Both the position numbers and the translations under genes were made by a program. This document shows, piece after piece, positions 12,025 through 22,769 of a DNA stretch of 64,000 nucleotides. Origin of the DNA: Centroberyx gerrardi (Eukaryota; Chordata; Actinopteri; Beryciformes; Berycidae); NCBI RefSeq assembly GCF_048128805.1, contig NC_136001.1:6764001-6828000 (forward strand). Reading direction: 5' to 3'. Positions within the stretch are counted from its first letter, which is position 1. The number at the start of each line of letters is the position of its first letter. The notes beneath the pieces were generated by a model, which saw only the letters and a list, made by a program, of their open reading frames with translations, did not search any database and was not told the origin of the DNA.

Positions 12025-13958
12025 GCCAAGCTATATAACCCACACTGTCACGAGGGCGTTACCCTGCAGAGGAGCTCATGTGTCAGTACTGGTGAGGCAG
12101 CGACAGGGAAAGAGGCAGACGAAACACAAAACCGCACTTGCATTTCCTGGCTGTGAGTAACACATTCGCTGTCTTGCGTATTTAGGCAGAAACAGAGTGT
12201 GCTTCTTTACAGTATAGCACATTATTAATGTGCACGTACTGTATCTTTTATGTGCAGGCTTCGAGTCTACAAGGACAGATGACTCGGCTGTTTCTGTTTT
12301 GAGTCTCAGTGAGGAGTGAGTTGCAGAAAGAATACGCAGTAAGGACAGATTCATGCGCACAAACCTCTTCTTATCAAGCTTTGGCTATTCTCTATGCATC
12401 AGATAAAGTAGGCCTTCATGGATAAATCTATTAGAAAGAGTCAAAAGAATCAAAAAGAGTAAAAAATGTCCCATATGGAGAGATTTTAGTTGTTGTTGAT
12501 GTAGTATTGCATTGTAGAACTGTCTACATTGTATATGGAGAGATAACAGGGGTGAGAGTGAAACCTATTAGTGTAATACTCACTCTTATACATTTTCTAA
12601 GAGGGATAATTTCTAGTAAATTCAATTACAGTGAAATTAAACTATTCCTCATCTAACTGGAGACCCCCTACAGGACCCCTGGTGGTCCCCGAACCCCACT
12701 TTGAGAACCACTGGCTTATATGGCAACACACAAGCCCCCAGGTTGATTTTCTGCTGACTGATGTCTTCTGTCTGTCTGATTACTGGTTGATCCGCTGTGA
12801 TGCCTCCTATTCAGGATTTGAAGAGGGTGGCTTTTGCCCTATCTGTTATGCTATGAGTCAGCAGACGGGGTATTAGTGTTTGTGTTTGGGATCTGTGGAG
12901 GTGACCCGGCCCGGTTTAGGACTCTGGGTCCTCCCTGACTCTTTTGGGCTGTCTTTTTTAGGCAGGGAAGTATCACCCAAATGCACCTCGCCTACTCCCT
13001 CTGCATGTTTTTTTATGGTGATAGTTCTTCCTTTGGCCCGAGTCTCTTTACACAGCTTATTTTTAGTCAAAGATTATATGTTAGGTGAAATGGGAGTATT
13101 GCAAGGAATTGCCCTGCTCTGTAGGTTGGCTCATTCACTGAATTAGGAGTACAATGGTGAGATGTTCTGCTGGCCATGTTCTAGGTTGTGCACTTACTAC
13201 TAGGGTTCAACCGATTTGGGTTTTTGAAGGCTAACCCTAACCCTAAATTTGACCTTTTCAAATTGAAGGTATTCAATTCTGGGGGAAACCAGAATTGTAT
13301 TCTTGTCAGGATGGAAAGGCCTCTGAAAAGGCATTTAGGCCATCATTGGACACTAAAACTAATAATAATAATAATAATTGAAAGACTAATGAAATTCTTT
13401 TAGGGTTAGCAGCTCTATAAGGCAAGGTGACCCACCACACCTATTCAATGGTGGGAGGAACCTCCATCATATCGGCAGTGGACCACATGACTGTCTGATA
13501 TCCAATATTTACTGAAAGGCAAATATTGGCCTGATATATTGGCTGATATATCAGTGTAATCCTACTTTACAACAGTGCTCTTCCTCTGCAGTGACATTAG
13601 AATGAAAAATATTCAAAGTTGGTCGCTATTTCAGTGGTGTCAGTATAAACATTACTATTCTGGTGGCCTGTGAAACCATTCAGAGCCAAAGACAGAGACT
13701 CCTGCTGAAAAGGACCCAGGAGGTCTTTCAACTAGGTAACCGGGCAACTGGTCCACAGCAGCCGCTGACATTCACTGACTGAAATATCAGGAATATGGCA
13801 GCATGCCCCTGGACTAGAGGATGCAATGTGGAATGAACCAATGCCTGAATCGAGGGGGTGGTTAGGATTCCCCCCTCTGTGCACTACCGTGGGATAGCCT
13901 GATAGAAACTGTGGAAGAGGGAAGTATTGATCCTAGTCTATGTTCATCTCCTATGCAG

Positions 13959-16900
13959 GCTCTGCCTTCTCTGTATCAGCTATAGCCATGACCAGAAATC
14001 TATTGAAGAATCCCAGTGGGGAAGGTAAGATGTCTTTTTTTAATTAGATGTCCTACAGTGTCACTACATTGACTGAGTCTGTTAAAAAACCTTTCCACAC
14101 ACCTCCTCAACTATAACCGAAGGGTTTTCCAAATTCACTATTGAAAGTTATTGCAGAATAATGTTTTACTTTGGGGTAGTAGGGACAGTATAGTGCACAG
14201 GGCTGACTCAAGTACTTGAGTCTGGTCTTGAAAGCACTTTTCTGACTTTTTCTCCCCAGCACTAGCAACAATTTAAGGGATTTCACCTGTGGATAGTATA
14301 TACAGGTCCTCAAACTTCTATGCATTGATTAGTCAAAATCCTGTGTAATGATTAGCTGGATGTTGAAGGGTTTAGTACAGAGCTCCTGCAGATAGATCTA
14401 CATCTCTGTTCATCTCTAAGAAACTCCTTAAGCATTATTTTTACATTTGGAAAGACATGTACACTGTTGTCTGTTTTGGTCTTGAATAGGACTTGATTTG
14501 CTCTGGTCTCGGTCTTGACTTGGTCTCGACCCTCTTTGGACCTGTTCTTGGAATTGACTTGGACTTGATTCAGATGGTCTTGACTACAGCCCTGATAGTG
14601 TATATGGTAGAAAATACAAAACTGCTAGTAGAAGCATGAAACGGTGCATTTCCCTCCCAGAGCAGTTTGAATTCTGGGAGCTGACGGAGAACGGCGGGAG
14701 CCAATGGCAGGTGGAGGACTTGCCAGGAGACTGTGGCCACGACTTCTGCAGCGACGGAGTGGCCAAATACTTCACCACTTCCTTTGAGTGAGTGTGCAAT
14801 GTGTGTTAGCGTATGTATGGTTACGTGAGGGGCATGTTTATCAATTATATGAGAAAGATAGAAAAAGATCATAGGCGGATTCAACATCATCAATTAACGT
14901 GATCCTGTCCCAGTTGTAAGTAAACAGATCATGCAAAAAACCTTGCTCAACAAATTGCTTCATGTTATGATTTTGAATTATACAAGGCTGGGCTTTGGGA
15001 ACTTTAACATTCCTGACAGTAGCTACAGCACAATAGTCACTTATATCATTAGGAAAGATGCCTACAGCCGTATACTTAAGAGCATTAGTCAAAATTAGGT
15101 CAATCAAAGAAGATTTATCTGGGTTTCTTAAGTTTGGACGTGTGGGATAATCAACAATTTGCATTAAGTTCAGCGTATCACATTTACATTTAAAATCATC
15201 AGACACTGACGATAGCCAGTCCCAGTTTAGGTCACCCATAATAATAATTTCATTATACTCAAACTGAGACAAGGTATCAAACAAAGATGACCGTGTATTA
15301 TTTGTAGCAGAGGGGGGTCTATAGCAACCAACCACAAGGATGTGATGACCTTTAGACACTTCAATGAGTATAGCAAGTAATTCAAATTGCTTACTAATTG
15401 ATTTAGAAAGAACATTTGCGTGGAGATTTTTGTTTATAAAAATTGCAACACCGCCCCCTTTAGTAGGTCGGTCGGCTCGATATATATTGTAGCCATTTAC
15501 ACAGATGTCTTTATCCATGATGGATTTACCAAGCCAGGTTTCGGATAAGATTATGACATCTGCATTCATTGATTGAGCCCAAATACGTATCATATCCATT
15601 TTAGGATATAGGCTATGCACGTTTAAGTGGATGAAGCCAAGTCCAGACCGTAACTTAAAGTCAGCCGGTGTACCAATACAGTTGTGTCGGGACCTGGATT
15701 AGGCTGAACATTACCCGACATTAACAGCAAAAGAATGATAAGTACTTTGTTTATTACCATAGCAAGGAGTACTTTTCTTGCTATGTGTGTTTTTGACAAA
15801 TAAAAAGGACGAGTTCTCAGTGATGGTAAAGCAGTCTCTTAATACGGATAGACATTGGAGTTGCAGTAACGGTGGTTGATCCAAGCGGTGAGGGAGGAGC
15901 ATTTGCCAGCTCTCAGGTGTTTGACAGTTCAGACAGTGAGACCGAGGAATCCAGTCACTGTACCCAAAATTCACCCATTGCCCCGAGGAAGAGCCCATGG
16001 AGATAAGCACAGTCAGAAAGCATATGATGAGCCTCATCATCCACGCTGTTAATGCAGGAGATAGGAATACTCCTCAGACGCCGTCTGTATGGATAGCAGC
16101 CACGCCAATGAGGGAGAGGAGTCGGGCGGGGCTGCAGGAACCAAACAGGGACAGCCAAAGATCAGGGATCAAAACCTTTCAAACTGAACTCCAACGTTTC
16201 AGCAGACACAGCAGCTCTCCCACGTATCACACCAAGAATGTGAGAAGACAACAGAGGTAAAAAACAAATTGGTGATCTTAATTTAGGAGTAGTCCAAGTC
16301 TTGTGCGTCAAGCCTTGTGCGGGGACGGCTTCTTTCCAAGTCAATTTGTATCCAAACATCAGATAGCTTTTGATTTCCGCACACATAGCAGTATCTGAAC
16401 CCTTCTCTGTCTGTCCTAGGCTGTGTCTGAAGAGACAGGTGATCGACTTGTTAGCGGAGGGCTACTCTCCCGACCAGCTGGACGCTCAGCCTAACATCAC
16501 TGTGGAGGACTGGTGAGACAGAGTCAGAGAGGCCGGCATGCATGCGTCTACTTTACTGTTGTCACCAATTCACTGCTAACTCATCCTGCAGGTACTGTGG
16601 GAGGACAGACTGTGGCTGCACCTACCAACTGACTGTGAGTCTGCTGGATGAGAATCAAGAAGTACTGCAGGAGTTTAAACCAGACCCGGTGACTCTTGAC
16701 CCTGACTGTGACGACTGCTCATGGAAACAGGTACACAGAGAAAGAAACTTATGAGACCCTGTCCCTTCCATTGACTACATTCATTCTCTAACCCTTAAAG
16801 GAATAGTTTGGTATTTTGAACCCCAAATAACATGTTTTCAGTCATGATCCCTATTAGTAGAAACCAGACCTTTGCTAGCCGCCTGCTCCGCCCGTCCGGT

Positions 16901-18093
16901 AACACTGGGAAGCCCCCTCCTACTCTACTGCAATAGAAACCTAGGGGCATAAGCCACAGTCTTTGAAAACTATGATAAACGTTGTTTTGCAAAACACGAC
17001 GCTCATAGTATAATCATACCGGTGTCAGTTGTGTTTTGCAAAACGTTTATCATAGTTTTCAAAGCCCCTAGGTTTCTACTGCAGTAGAGTAGGAGGGGGC
17101 CGCCCAGTGTTACCGGACGGGCGGAGCAGGCGGCTAGCAAAGTTCTGGTTTCTAATGTTATTTGGGCCCAGGGTTCAAAATACCAAACTATTCCTTTAAA
17201 GCTGCACTAGGCAGTTTCACATGAGCGGCTCCTAATGGCAGCGAGAGAAATTCAATACCCAGAAATCCTGTAATGTGACGTCTGAAAAGTGCACAGAGCA
17301 TTCTCTGGAAGTGGAAGCGAAGTGTCCATACCAACACCAGAATTTCATTTAGGGAAATCTACAGCGTCTCAATTAGTGGGGATGGGACGCCCCTCTCTGT
17401 TGCAGCCCCACTTTATGATTTAGCCTGATAAGACAGATGGTTTTTTTGCATTAAAATACTGCCTAGTACAGCTTTAACTGCCCTTAACTTTAACCCTTAG
17501 CTACAGCTAATCCTAATTCTGATTTTAACCCTAAAACCCGGGTTCCTTAAGAGGGTTCCAGGAGGTCCCCAGCAAAATAATGACAAATTCAGTTTCAGTT
17601 TATTTCATTCAGCAGTAGATAATGTTGAAGAACAACTATTTTGATCAGAGGTTTTACTCTCTCCACTATCTCCCCACTTACAGTACATACAGACAGCAAA
17701 CGGGGGTCCCTGTTGCAAAACCTTTATCAGATGGGGAGCTGTGATCTATGGGGTCCTTCACATGAAAAAGTTTGGAAACCCCATGTCCTAACCCTAAAAC
17801 GTCCTCTTTGGAGGATTTTCCTCATCTTTCTATCCTTGTGAGGACATTTGTTCCTCATAAGGAAAGAAGATCAAGAAAACAGCACACCTACACACACACA
17901 GATACACAAGCGTCCACATTCCATTGTCACGGTGGTATTCTCTATGTTTGAACTCCAGGTGAGCCATACGTTCTCAGACTACGGTCCCGGGCTGCGATTC
18001 ATCTCCTTTGAACATGGAGGACAAGACACCAAGTACTGGGATGGATGGTTTGGAGTCCGAGTCACTGGGAGCTCTGTTGCTGTAGAGGTCTGA
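13959..18093 (+). CDS. FBA-domain F-box-type protein, copy 2 (FBXO2/6/44-like)
   Basis: Exons 13959-14024, 14661-14787, 16420-16512, 16592-16730 and 17959-18093 (TGA), all with GT-AG sites and the same phases as copy 1. The first exon is 6 nt longer than in copy 1 and reads AIAMTRNLLKNP. Differences from copy 1 include DFCSDGVAKYFTTSFE in place of DFWNDRVTKYFVTSFV, DPDCDDC for DPAYDDC, and WDGWFG for WAGWYG; the domain is open throughout. Family knowledge: FBA domains of FBXO2/6/44 recognise high-mannose glycans for SCF-mediated degradation. Whether this protein has an F-box is not visible: the upstream candidate exon ending at donor 13736 (RTQEVFQL) is short and lacks one. Intron 2 holds a LINE fragment and intron 4 two MITEs. 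The neighbour svbp lies convergent downstream. Confidence 0.83.
14835..16365 (-). mobile_element. LINE 5' fragment with endonuclease domain
   Basis: On the minus strand, 15620 to about 14857 encodes an apurinic-endonuclease-like domain: VHSLYPKMDMIRIWA, IILSETWL, KGGGVAIFIN, VVGCYRPPSA, the catalytic GDLNWDW (about 15235) and LIDLILTNA. The SDH box is altered to SDY (ISDYCAVATV). A frameshift near 14857 moves the frame into HIIDKHAP, where the homology stops and FBA intron resumes. The reverse transcriptase is missing, so this is a 3'-truncated fragment. 15640-16365 is the 5' region with no clear frame. Clade: CR1/L2 group, tentative. It is absent from intron 2 of copy 1. Confidence 0.8.
16795..17199. 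repeat. Near-perfect palindromic MITE in TTAA
   Basis: A 405-bp element whose two halves are reverse complements. It starts ttaaaggaatagtttgg and ends ccaaactattcctttaa. The arms share the stretches gtaacactgggaag / ccagtgttaccgg and gcaaaacgtttatcat-type sequence. The loop is short (about 16990-17035). It is inserted in the TTAA of the neighbouring MITE in copy 2 only, so it is younger than the duplication. Confidence 0.88.
17196..17477. repeat. TTAA-flanked MITE (paralogue of 5091-7027)
   Basis: Termini ttaaagctgcactaggca and tgcctagtacagctttaa. It shares its left TTAA with the palindromic MITE. Confidence 0.75.
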
Positions 18094-20061
18094 GCAAGAG
18101 GAGAGGGAGGGAGAGGAGAATGAAGGAAGGAAGGAAGGAAGGAAGGAGAAGGAATACTGAAAGGAGAGGGAGGAAGAGGGAATGATAGAGGTGTAGAGGA
18201 GTACAAAGGCTCCAGAGCGACAAAGCAGAGTTTAGTTGCAGTGTTTTTGAGTCTGGGAAGGGTTTAAAAGGACCAGCCTTGCCTTATGCACCTAGCTTAC
18301 ACCACTGCATATTATGCAGTGCATACTGTGGAAATCAAGCTGCTACAAATACTATGTAGTAATTACGAATCTATAATGACATGCTTTGCCTGTGTAAAAC
18401 ACCGCAAAACACCGCCATGGTGGCACCTTGGCTTTGCTAACATGTTATACACACTATCTTGAAATTACTGCTTGCAATACAATGATTTAATCTACTAACT
18501 ACTACCTCTGCACAGTGATTTACCCTGCTGTTACATAAACTGTTTTGTTTGGTGGGCGAGGCTCATCCTATTATAAGCAATCAAGCTGTTTATCATGCAA
18601 ATGAGAATTACAATGACCAAATAAATGATTAACTCTTCAAATGATTCATTATCAATCAATCATCAAAAGTTTTCAGTTAGTAATCTAATCATTTGATAAA
18701 TGTGATAACCCTAAATCTCAAGATTCTTGAGTTGCTACCATGCTCAGTTTACACAGAAGTTGGTGTTTAATTGTGTTTCTGACCTCTGTCTTCATTTATG
18801 TGAACCGACCTCAGCGATGGATTGGGTTTCATTATCAATGCAAACATATCAGATGGTTGGAGAGTTGAGACAATGGATGTGATTTCAATCCCAGATAAAT
18901 TTAGATTGAAATAACATGATGCTAGCACTGAACGCAGACTATGTAATTACCAAGTAGTCATATGGTCACATAGTATCAAATTACTGCCATGTGGAGTTAA
19001 CGTCTTATCAAACACAGAGTTCCTCTAACCTCAACCCTACAGGAAATATTCTGTAGTGACTGCAGGAGGACTATGTCAGCCAATGTGGCCAAATTAAATA
19101 TGTATTTGGATCACACTGTTTTTTAAACCTCAATAAATTATCTCCTCTGCATAGTTTCAAATTCTAACACTGATGCCGTGTTCACATCATGTTGGATTTA
19201 CGGCAAATATGAGCTACTGACTGGGTAAAACGTTCACATCTGCCTCCTAGTGGTAATTGCATGTAGGACAAGTGAATTTTTGTGGGCTCTGATTTCTCCC
19301 TCTTGCTGTCATAAATTGTGAGTGTGTCAACACACATTATGTTTTTTGTAAATTAATTCTTAATTTAAAGGCCTAATGTACCCCAGTATTCCCCCTACCA
19401 CTGAATAGGGGTGTGTGTGTGTGTGTGTGTGTGAACTTCATCAGTCTGGGTTTCAGTGGAGAGTTTGTGTCCCATGATGGTCTAAATGCCGTTTCTGACA
19501 ACAATAACATTCTGGGAGAAACACTGAGTACTTTCTTTTTTGCATGAAAATTGTCAAATTTAAAGATACTGAATACAGGCACAAAATACTGGCAATTGGT
19601 GACTTCTTCTACCAGTAACGTATCGGCCATTTTTGTCAAACCCTGGGAGATCACACAAGACAAATTTATTAAAATAGATTTGAATTGGGTGTGGTGTATG
19701 CTGGTCAGAACTGAGGTTGGCTAGTGTGACTTCCTCAGCTACTATTTTACTACAGTATATGGATCACATTAGAAACAGTGGACATTATCAGAAATAAACA
19801 ATACAAATATTTACAAATCACTGCAATCTTTACTAAAATCAATTCAAGCAAAATGGAATGACATATCAGACAATAGACATAAATATACTTAGTTTTAGAT
19901 ATAACTAACAATAAAATGCAATATTAAGTCATGTACAAGGCCATGTGGCATTGTATACAATGTCTTTCATAAGGTAGTTTTCAATGTGAGCACCATAAAC
20001 ACTGACATATTAAGGGCATTGTTTATTTTAAAGTGGGGAGAATTCAAAATGACACCTACAA

Positions 20062-20206
20062 TGGGAAGCTGTAGCCTAACGATTGAATAAGTGGGCTTGT
20101 GACTGGTAGGTTGCTGACCAGCTGAGAAACAATTACCATTTGTAACTATGAATGTGAAGTGGAACAGTGCTGAAAACCGTTAAATAAAGGTTAAAAAAAT
20201 CAGGTT
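20062..20206 (+). mobile_element. tRNA-derived SINE (copy 2)
   Basis: Same insertion as 9430-9645. It keeps the segment gtgggcttgtgactggtagg that copy 1 lost, and lacks the cccttgggcaaggcac block that copy 1 retains. Confidence 0.72.
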
Positions 20207-20578
20207 GAAGAAATGTCAGTGACATGTGTTAGCAGGAGGGATGCAACTTTTCTTCCTTTTGTCGGTCATATTCACACACTTTCCCCACAATGCTTTGTGT
20301 TAACAGTCATATGGCTTATAATAATACTCTCTGGTACATTCAATCAGAGTACAGATTCAGGATGTTCACTCAGTAAAACATCAGAAGCAAAGTGATATTT
20401 TTGGTTGTGCTTGTCTGTTTCACAGAGCAGCACATTAAAACAATTATTTACAGTGTATTTCAGTCTACTAAGGGAAGGTCAAGGCACCACATAGGTACCC
20501 ACTGTGTAAGAAACAAAGATTGTGGTTTTGTTCTCAAGGGTTGGGTAGGGTTGTTTACCAGTTGGAGAAGTGATCTGT

Positions 20579-20618
20579 CTGTCTGTCTGTCAGTGTGTGT
20601 GTGTGTGTGTGTGTGTGT
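20579..20618. repeat. (TCTG)n(GT)n microsatellite
   Basis: Short TCTG run followed by GT run; equivalent to the tract at 10020-10071. Confidence 0.92.
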
Positions 20619-20686
20619 AGTGATGTTTTCAGAGGGGTACCAGGTCCTGGTCCGGGCAAGACAGGAAGGAAGGGCAGGCAGGACAC

Positions 20687-21051
20687 TCATTCTCCTTGTG
20701 ACTGCATCTGTTTACAAAAGGTCTCAAACTGCTGCTGCTCCAACTCTGTCATCACTTTGTTCAAGGCATAGATCTTGAAATAAAGAAGTGTAGACAGTAT
20801 GTAAATAGTTGAGGATACATGAGTTAAAACTGATGTGGCATAATACATTTTGACTGGAATAATTTCACATGGAAACTAGGTTAGTGCATGTGTGCGAACT
20901 TGAAAAGTGAAAATGGACCAGTGATTAGCTTAGTCACCTCGGCCCTCTGTCGCTGTTTCAGCTCCTGCTGAGCAGATTTCTGCTTGGCTCTGTCACCTCT
21001 GGTAGGAGTGGAGTTCAGCTTTGGTTTGTCTTTACGACAGGCAGGCTCCAT
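20687..21051 (-). CDS. svbp: Small vasohibin-binding protein
   Basis: Two coding exons on the minus strand: 20938-21051 (38 codons from ATG) and 20687-20773 (28 codons and TGA), with donor gtgac after 20938 and acceptor before 20773. The product is 66 residues, the length of human SVBP. The diagnostic core [17 protein letters not shown] spans the end of exon 1, and [17 protein letters not shown] opens exon 2, followed by [10 protein letters not shown]. Family knowledge: SVBP is a small, mostly helical cofactor of vasohibins VASH1/2, needed for their stability and for removal of the C-terminal tyrosine of alpha-tubulin. The start has an acceptable context (ctacaATGG) and lies 25 nt inside an exon beginning at 21076. 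It lies tail to tail with FBA copy 2, and is the intact member of a duplicated pair. Confidence 0.96.
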
Positions 21052-21922
21052 TGTAGCAGTTTTCCACTCAATCCACCTTATAAAAGAAAAACTAACATGA
21101 AGATGACATTGACCTTTTGATACTGATATTGCCTGACATTTTAACATACTAAAAGACTACAAAAAGGGCCTTAGACGAGATCGAACCAAGTGGCGCAGGA
21201 GCTACGTTCTGCTCTCTCTCTCGTATGGGTAAAGCGACCAGCTGAATCTATTCAAAAACCTGTCAATTTAATGCTGCCTTGCTTATCCGCAGAAGTGCAC
21301 ACGTCTGAGAACAAGGCTAGACATTTCACGAATCGAATCCCAATGTTGTGGTAAATTCGGCATACAAGTCATCCACTAAGCAGCACTTTATTTCATAAAA
21401 CCTCAACTTTCATACTGCTTGCTACCGCCCACCACGGTGTATTTTGGTAGAAGATTGTGGAAATAACAGGCCAGTCAATTCTAAAAGCACATTTATTTAT
21501 GTAAGTGATGCTCAGTGTATCGGTAGCATGCCGAATACGAGAGTACATCCTGATGGTTCACAATAGCTCCTAGGTTGTGTTCTACCTATGTCTGAAAGTA
21601 TTGCCAGATTTTTTAATGGGTTTTCTCTATATCAAAGAGTAGATGATACTGAGGCTAATGACAACCCTTCTCCAAAATTTGTAAGGCAAGTTAAACGATT
21701 ACAGTCTGCAGTATGAATGACACTGACCACTGGCAAAACGCTATCTTACCTATACATCTAGGTTAAGTTAGCTACAAGCTAGCTAAAAGACATTGATAAG
21801 CTAACTGGCAAGTTAACGTTAGCTAGCAAGCGTTGACGTTTCACGGAATGTTATTCCAACCTGCATCAGGCTTGAAGTTAAATCTGTGACAATTTGAGTT
21901 GACATACTTGTAGTATACTCAC

Positions 21923-22080
21923 CCGTAAAATATAATAGATTGAAGAGCAAGTATCTTTTTTTTTAGCGAGCAAGTTGGCTGTAACTAGCTGGTAGTAGCA
22001 GCTGTTTGCAACAACTGTTCCAAAGGTGTCCGCTGTAAACAAATCCGACTTGAAAAGTGAGACAACCGTATAAGGTTCTT
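21923..22080 (-). promoter_or_regulatory. Likely svbp 5' UTR exon and promoter
   Basis: On the minus strand a strong donor (ACGG|gtgagtat) ends a possible non-coding exon at 21923, and the coding exon begins at acceptor 21076 (ttataag|gtgg). The upstream limit near 22080 is a guess; no TATA box is obvious. 21080-21920 would be intron 1 and shows no other gene. Confidence 0.45.
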
Positions 22081-22283
22081 CCCGTAAGATTAGTTCCTAC
22101 TAGCGACTGTGACAGTCAGTATTTCATAAGTTTATAGATTCCTTGGTATGTTACGCTTTGATAACATTATTGTTACCCATCTTAGGAGTTGTAATCAACT
22201 GAAAAAATAAATAAATAAATTGTCTTCCATCTTGTTTCAGGTATAACAAGGAGACTTTTTTAGAGACATGATTTCTCCTTTAG

Positions 22284-22333
22284 CTCTAGCTAAGCGATTT
22301 CTCCTTGTTAAAGGAGAAATCGCTTAGCTAGAG
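22284..22333. repeat. Perfect hairpin, 23-bp arms, 4-base loop
   Basis: Left arm 22284-22306 and right arm 22311-22333 are exact reverse complements (core ctaagcgatttctcctt) around the loop gtta. Confidence 0.92.
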
Positions 22334-22769
22334 GTATTCTCTCCAAGCGACAAATCTGCTGAAACGTTACTTTAGCGATCAACTGTGCTTGGTTCTGTTT
22401 ATTTTTCATGACTTATCTTAAACGTATTCCGAGTCTGAGTCATATTTCCTAAGACTGGTGTAGAGGTGAAATGTCTTTTCTTTTTTTAAATAAAAATTGT
22501 CTTTTCCCCCCAGACCCTCCTACATGGCTTTGCACTTCCTACCACCACAGTTTGAAAAATAAAAAAATATATACAGTATATAGGGTAAACACTGCTTCTC
22601 AGATTAGACACAAGAGTGCAACAGTACTGCAGCAAGCATGCATTAAAATAAGAGTGACAGGAAAGATCGAGAGCGAAAGGGGATGATATACAACACAGGT
22701 CATGAATCAGGTTTGAATCAACGATTAGTGTGGTATGTACCGAAGCTCCTTGACCCACCAAGACGCACA

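Larger units (their letters stand above)
11293..13450. other. 2.16-kb block present only in copy 2
   Basis: Copy 1 runs directly from gagaatgaccgttcac to gggaggaacctcc, while copy 2 has 2158 bp between the matching points. The block contains a SINE (11429-11614), a CT/GT microsatellite (11960-12021), a hAT-like end at about 12655-12716 (ccccactttgagaaccact) and the start of another repeat at about 13201. I found no F-box exon and no open frame that I trust. It is either an insertion into copy 2 or ancestral DNA deleted from copy 1. Confidence 0.75.
11120..21080. repeat. Segmental duplication, copy 2 (FBA gene + intact svbp)
   Basis: Matches copy 1 from cacacgagtgagc at 11120 to about 11292, then from about 13450 to the svbp region. 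The offset between matching exons runs from 10.4 to 11.7 kb because each copy has gained different insertions. The FBA-svbp intergenic stretch, 18094-20061, is shared with copy 1. It holds a GGAA run (18123-18146) and a GT run (19410-19432), and no gene is seen in it. Confidence 0.9.

Noticed and set aside
22471-22686. 71-codon plus-strand frame
   Set aside because: Lies in AT-rich intergenic DNA, has no family resemblance and no splice or promoter context.
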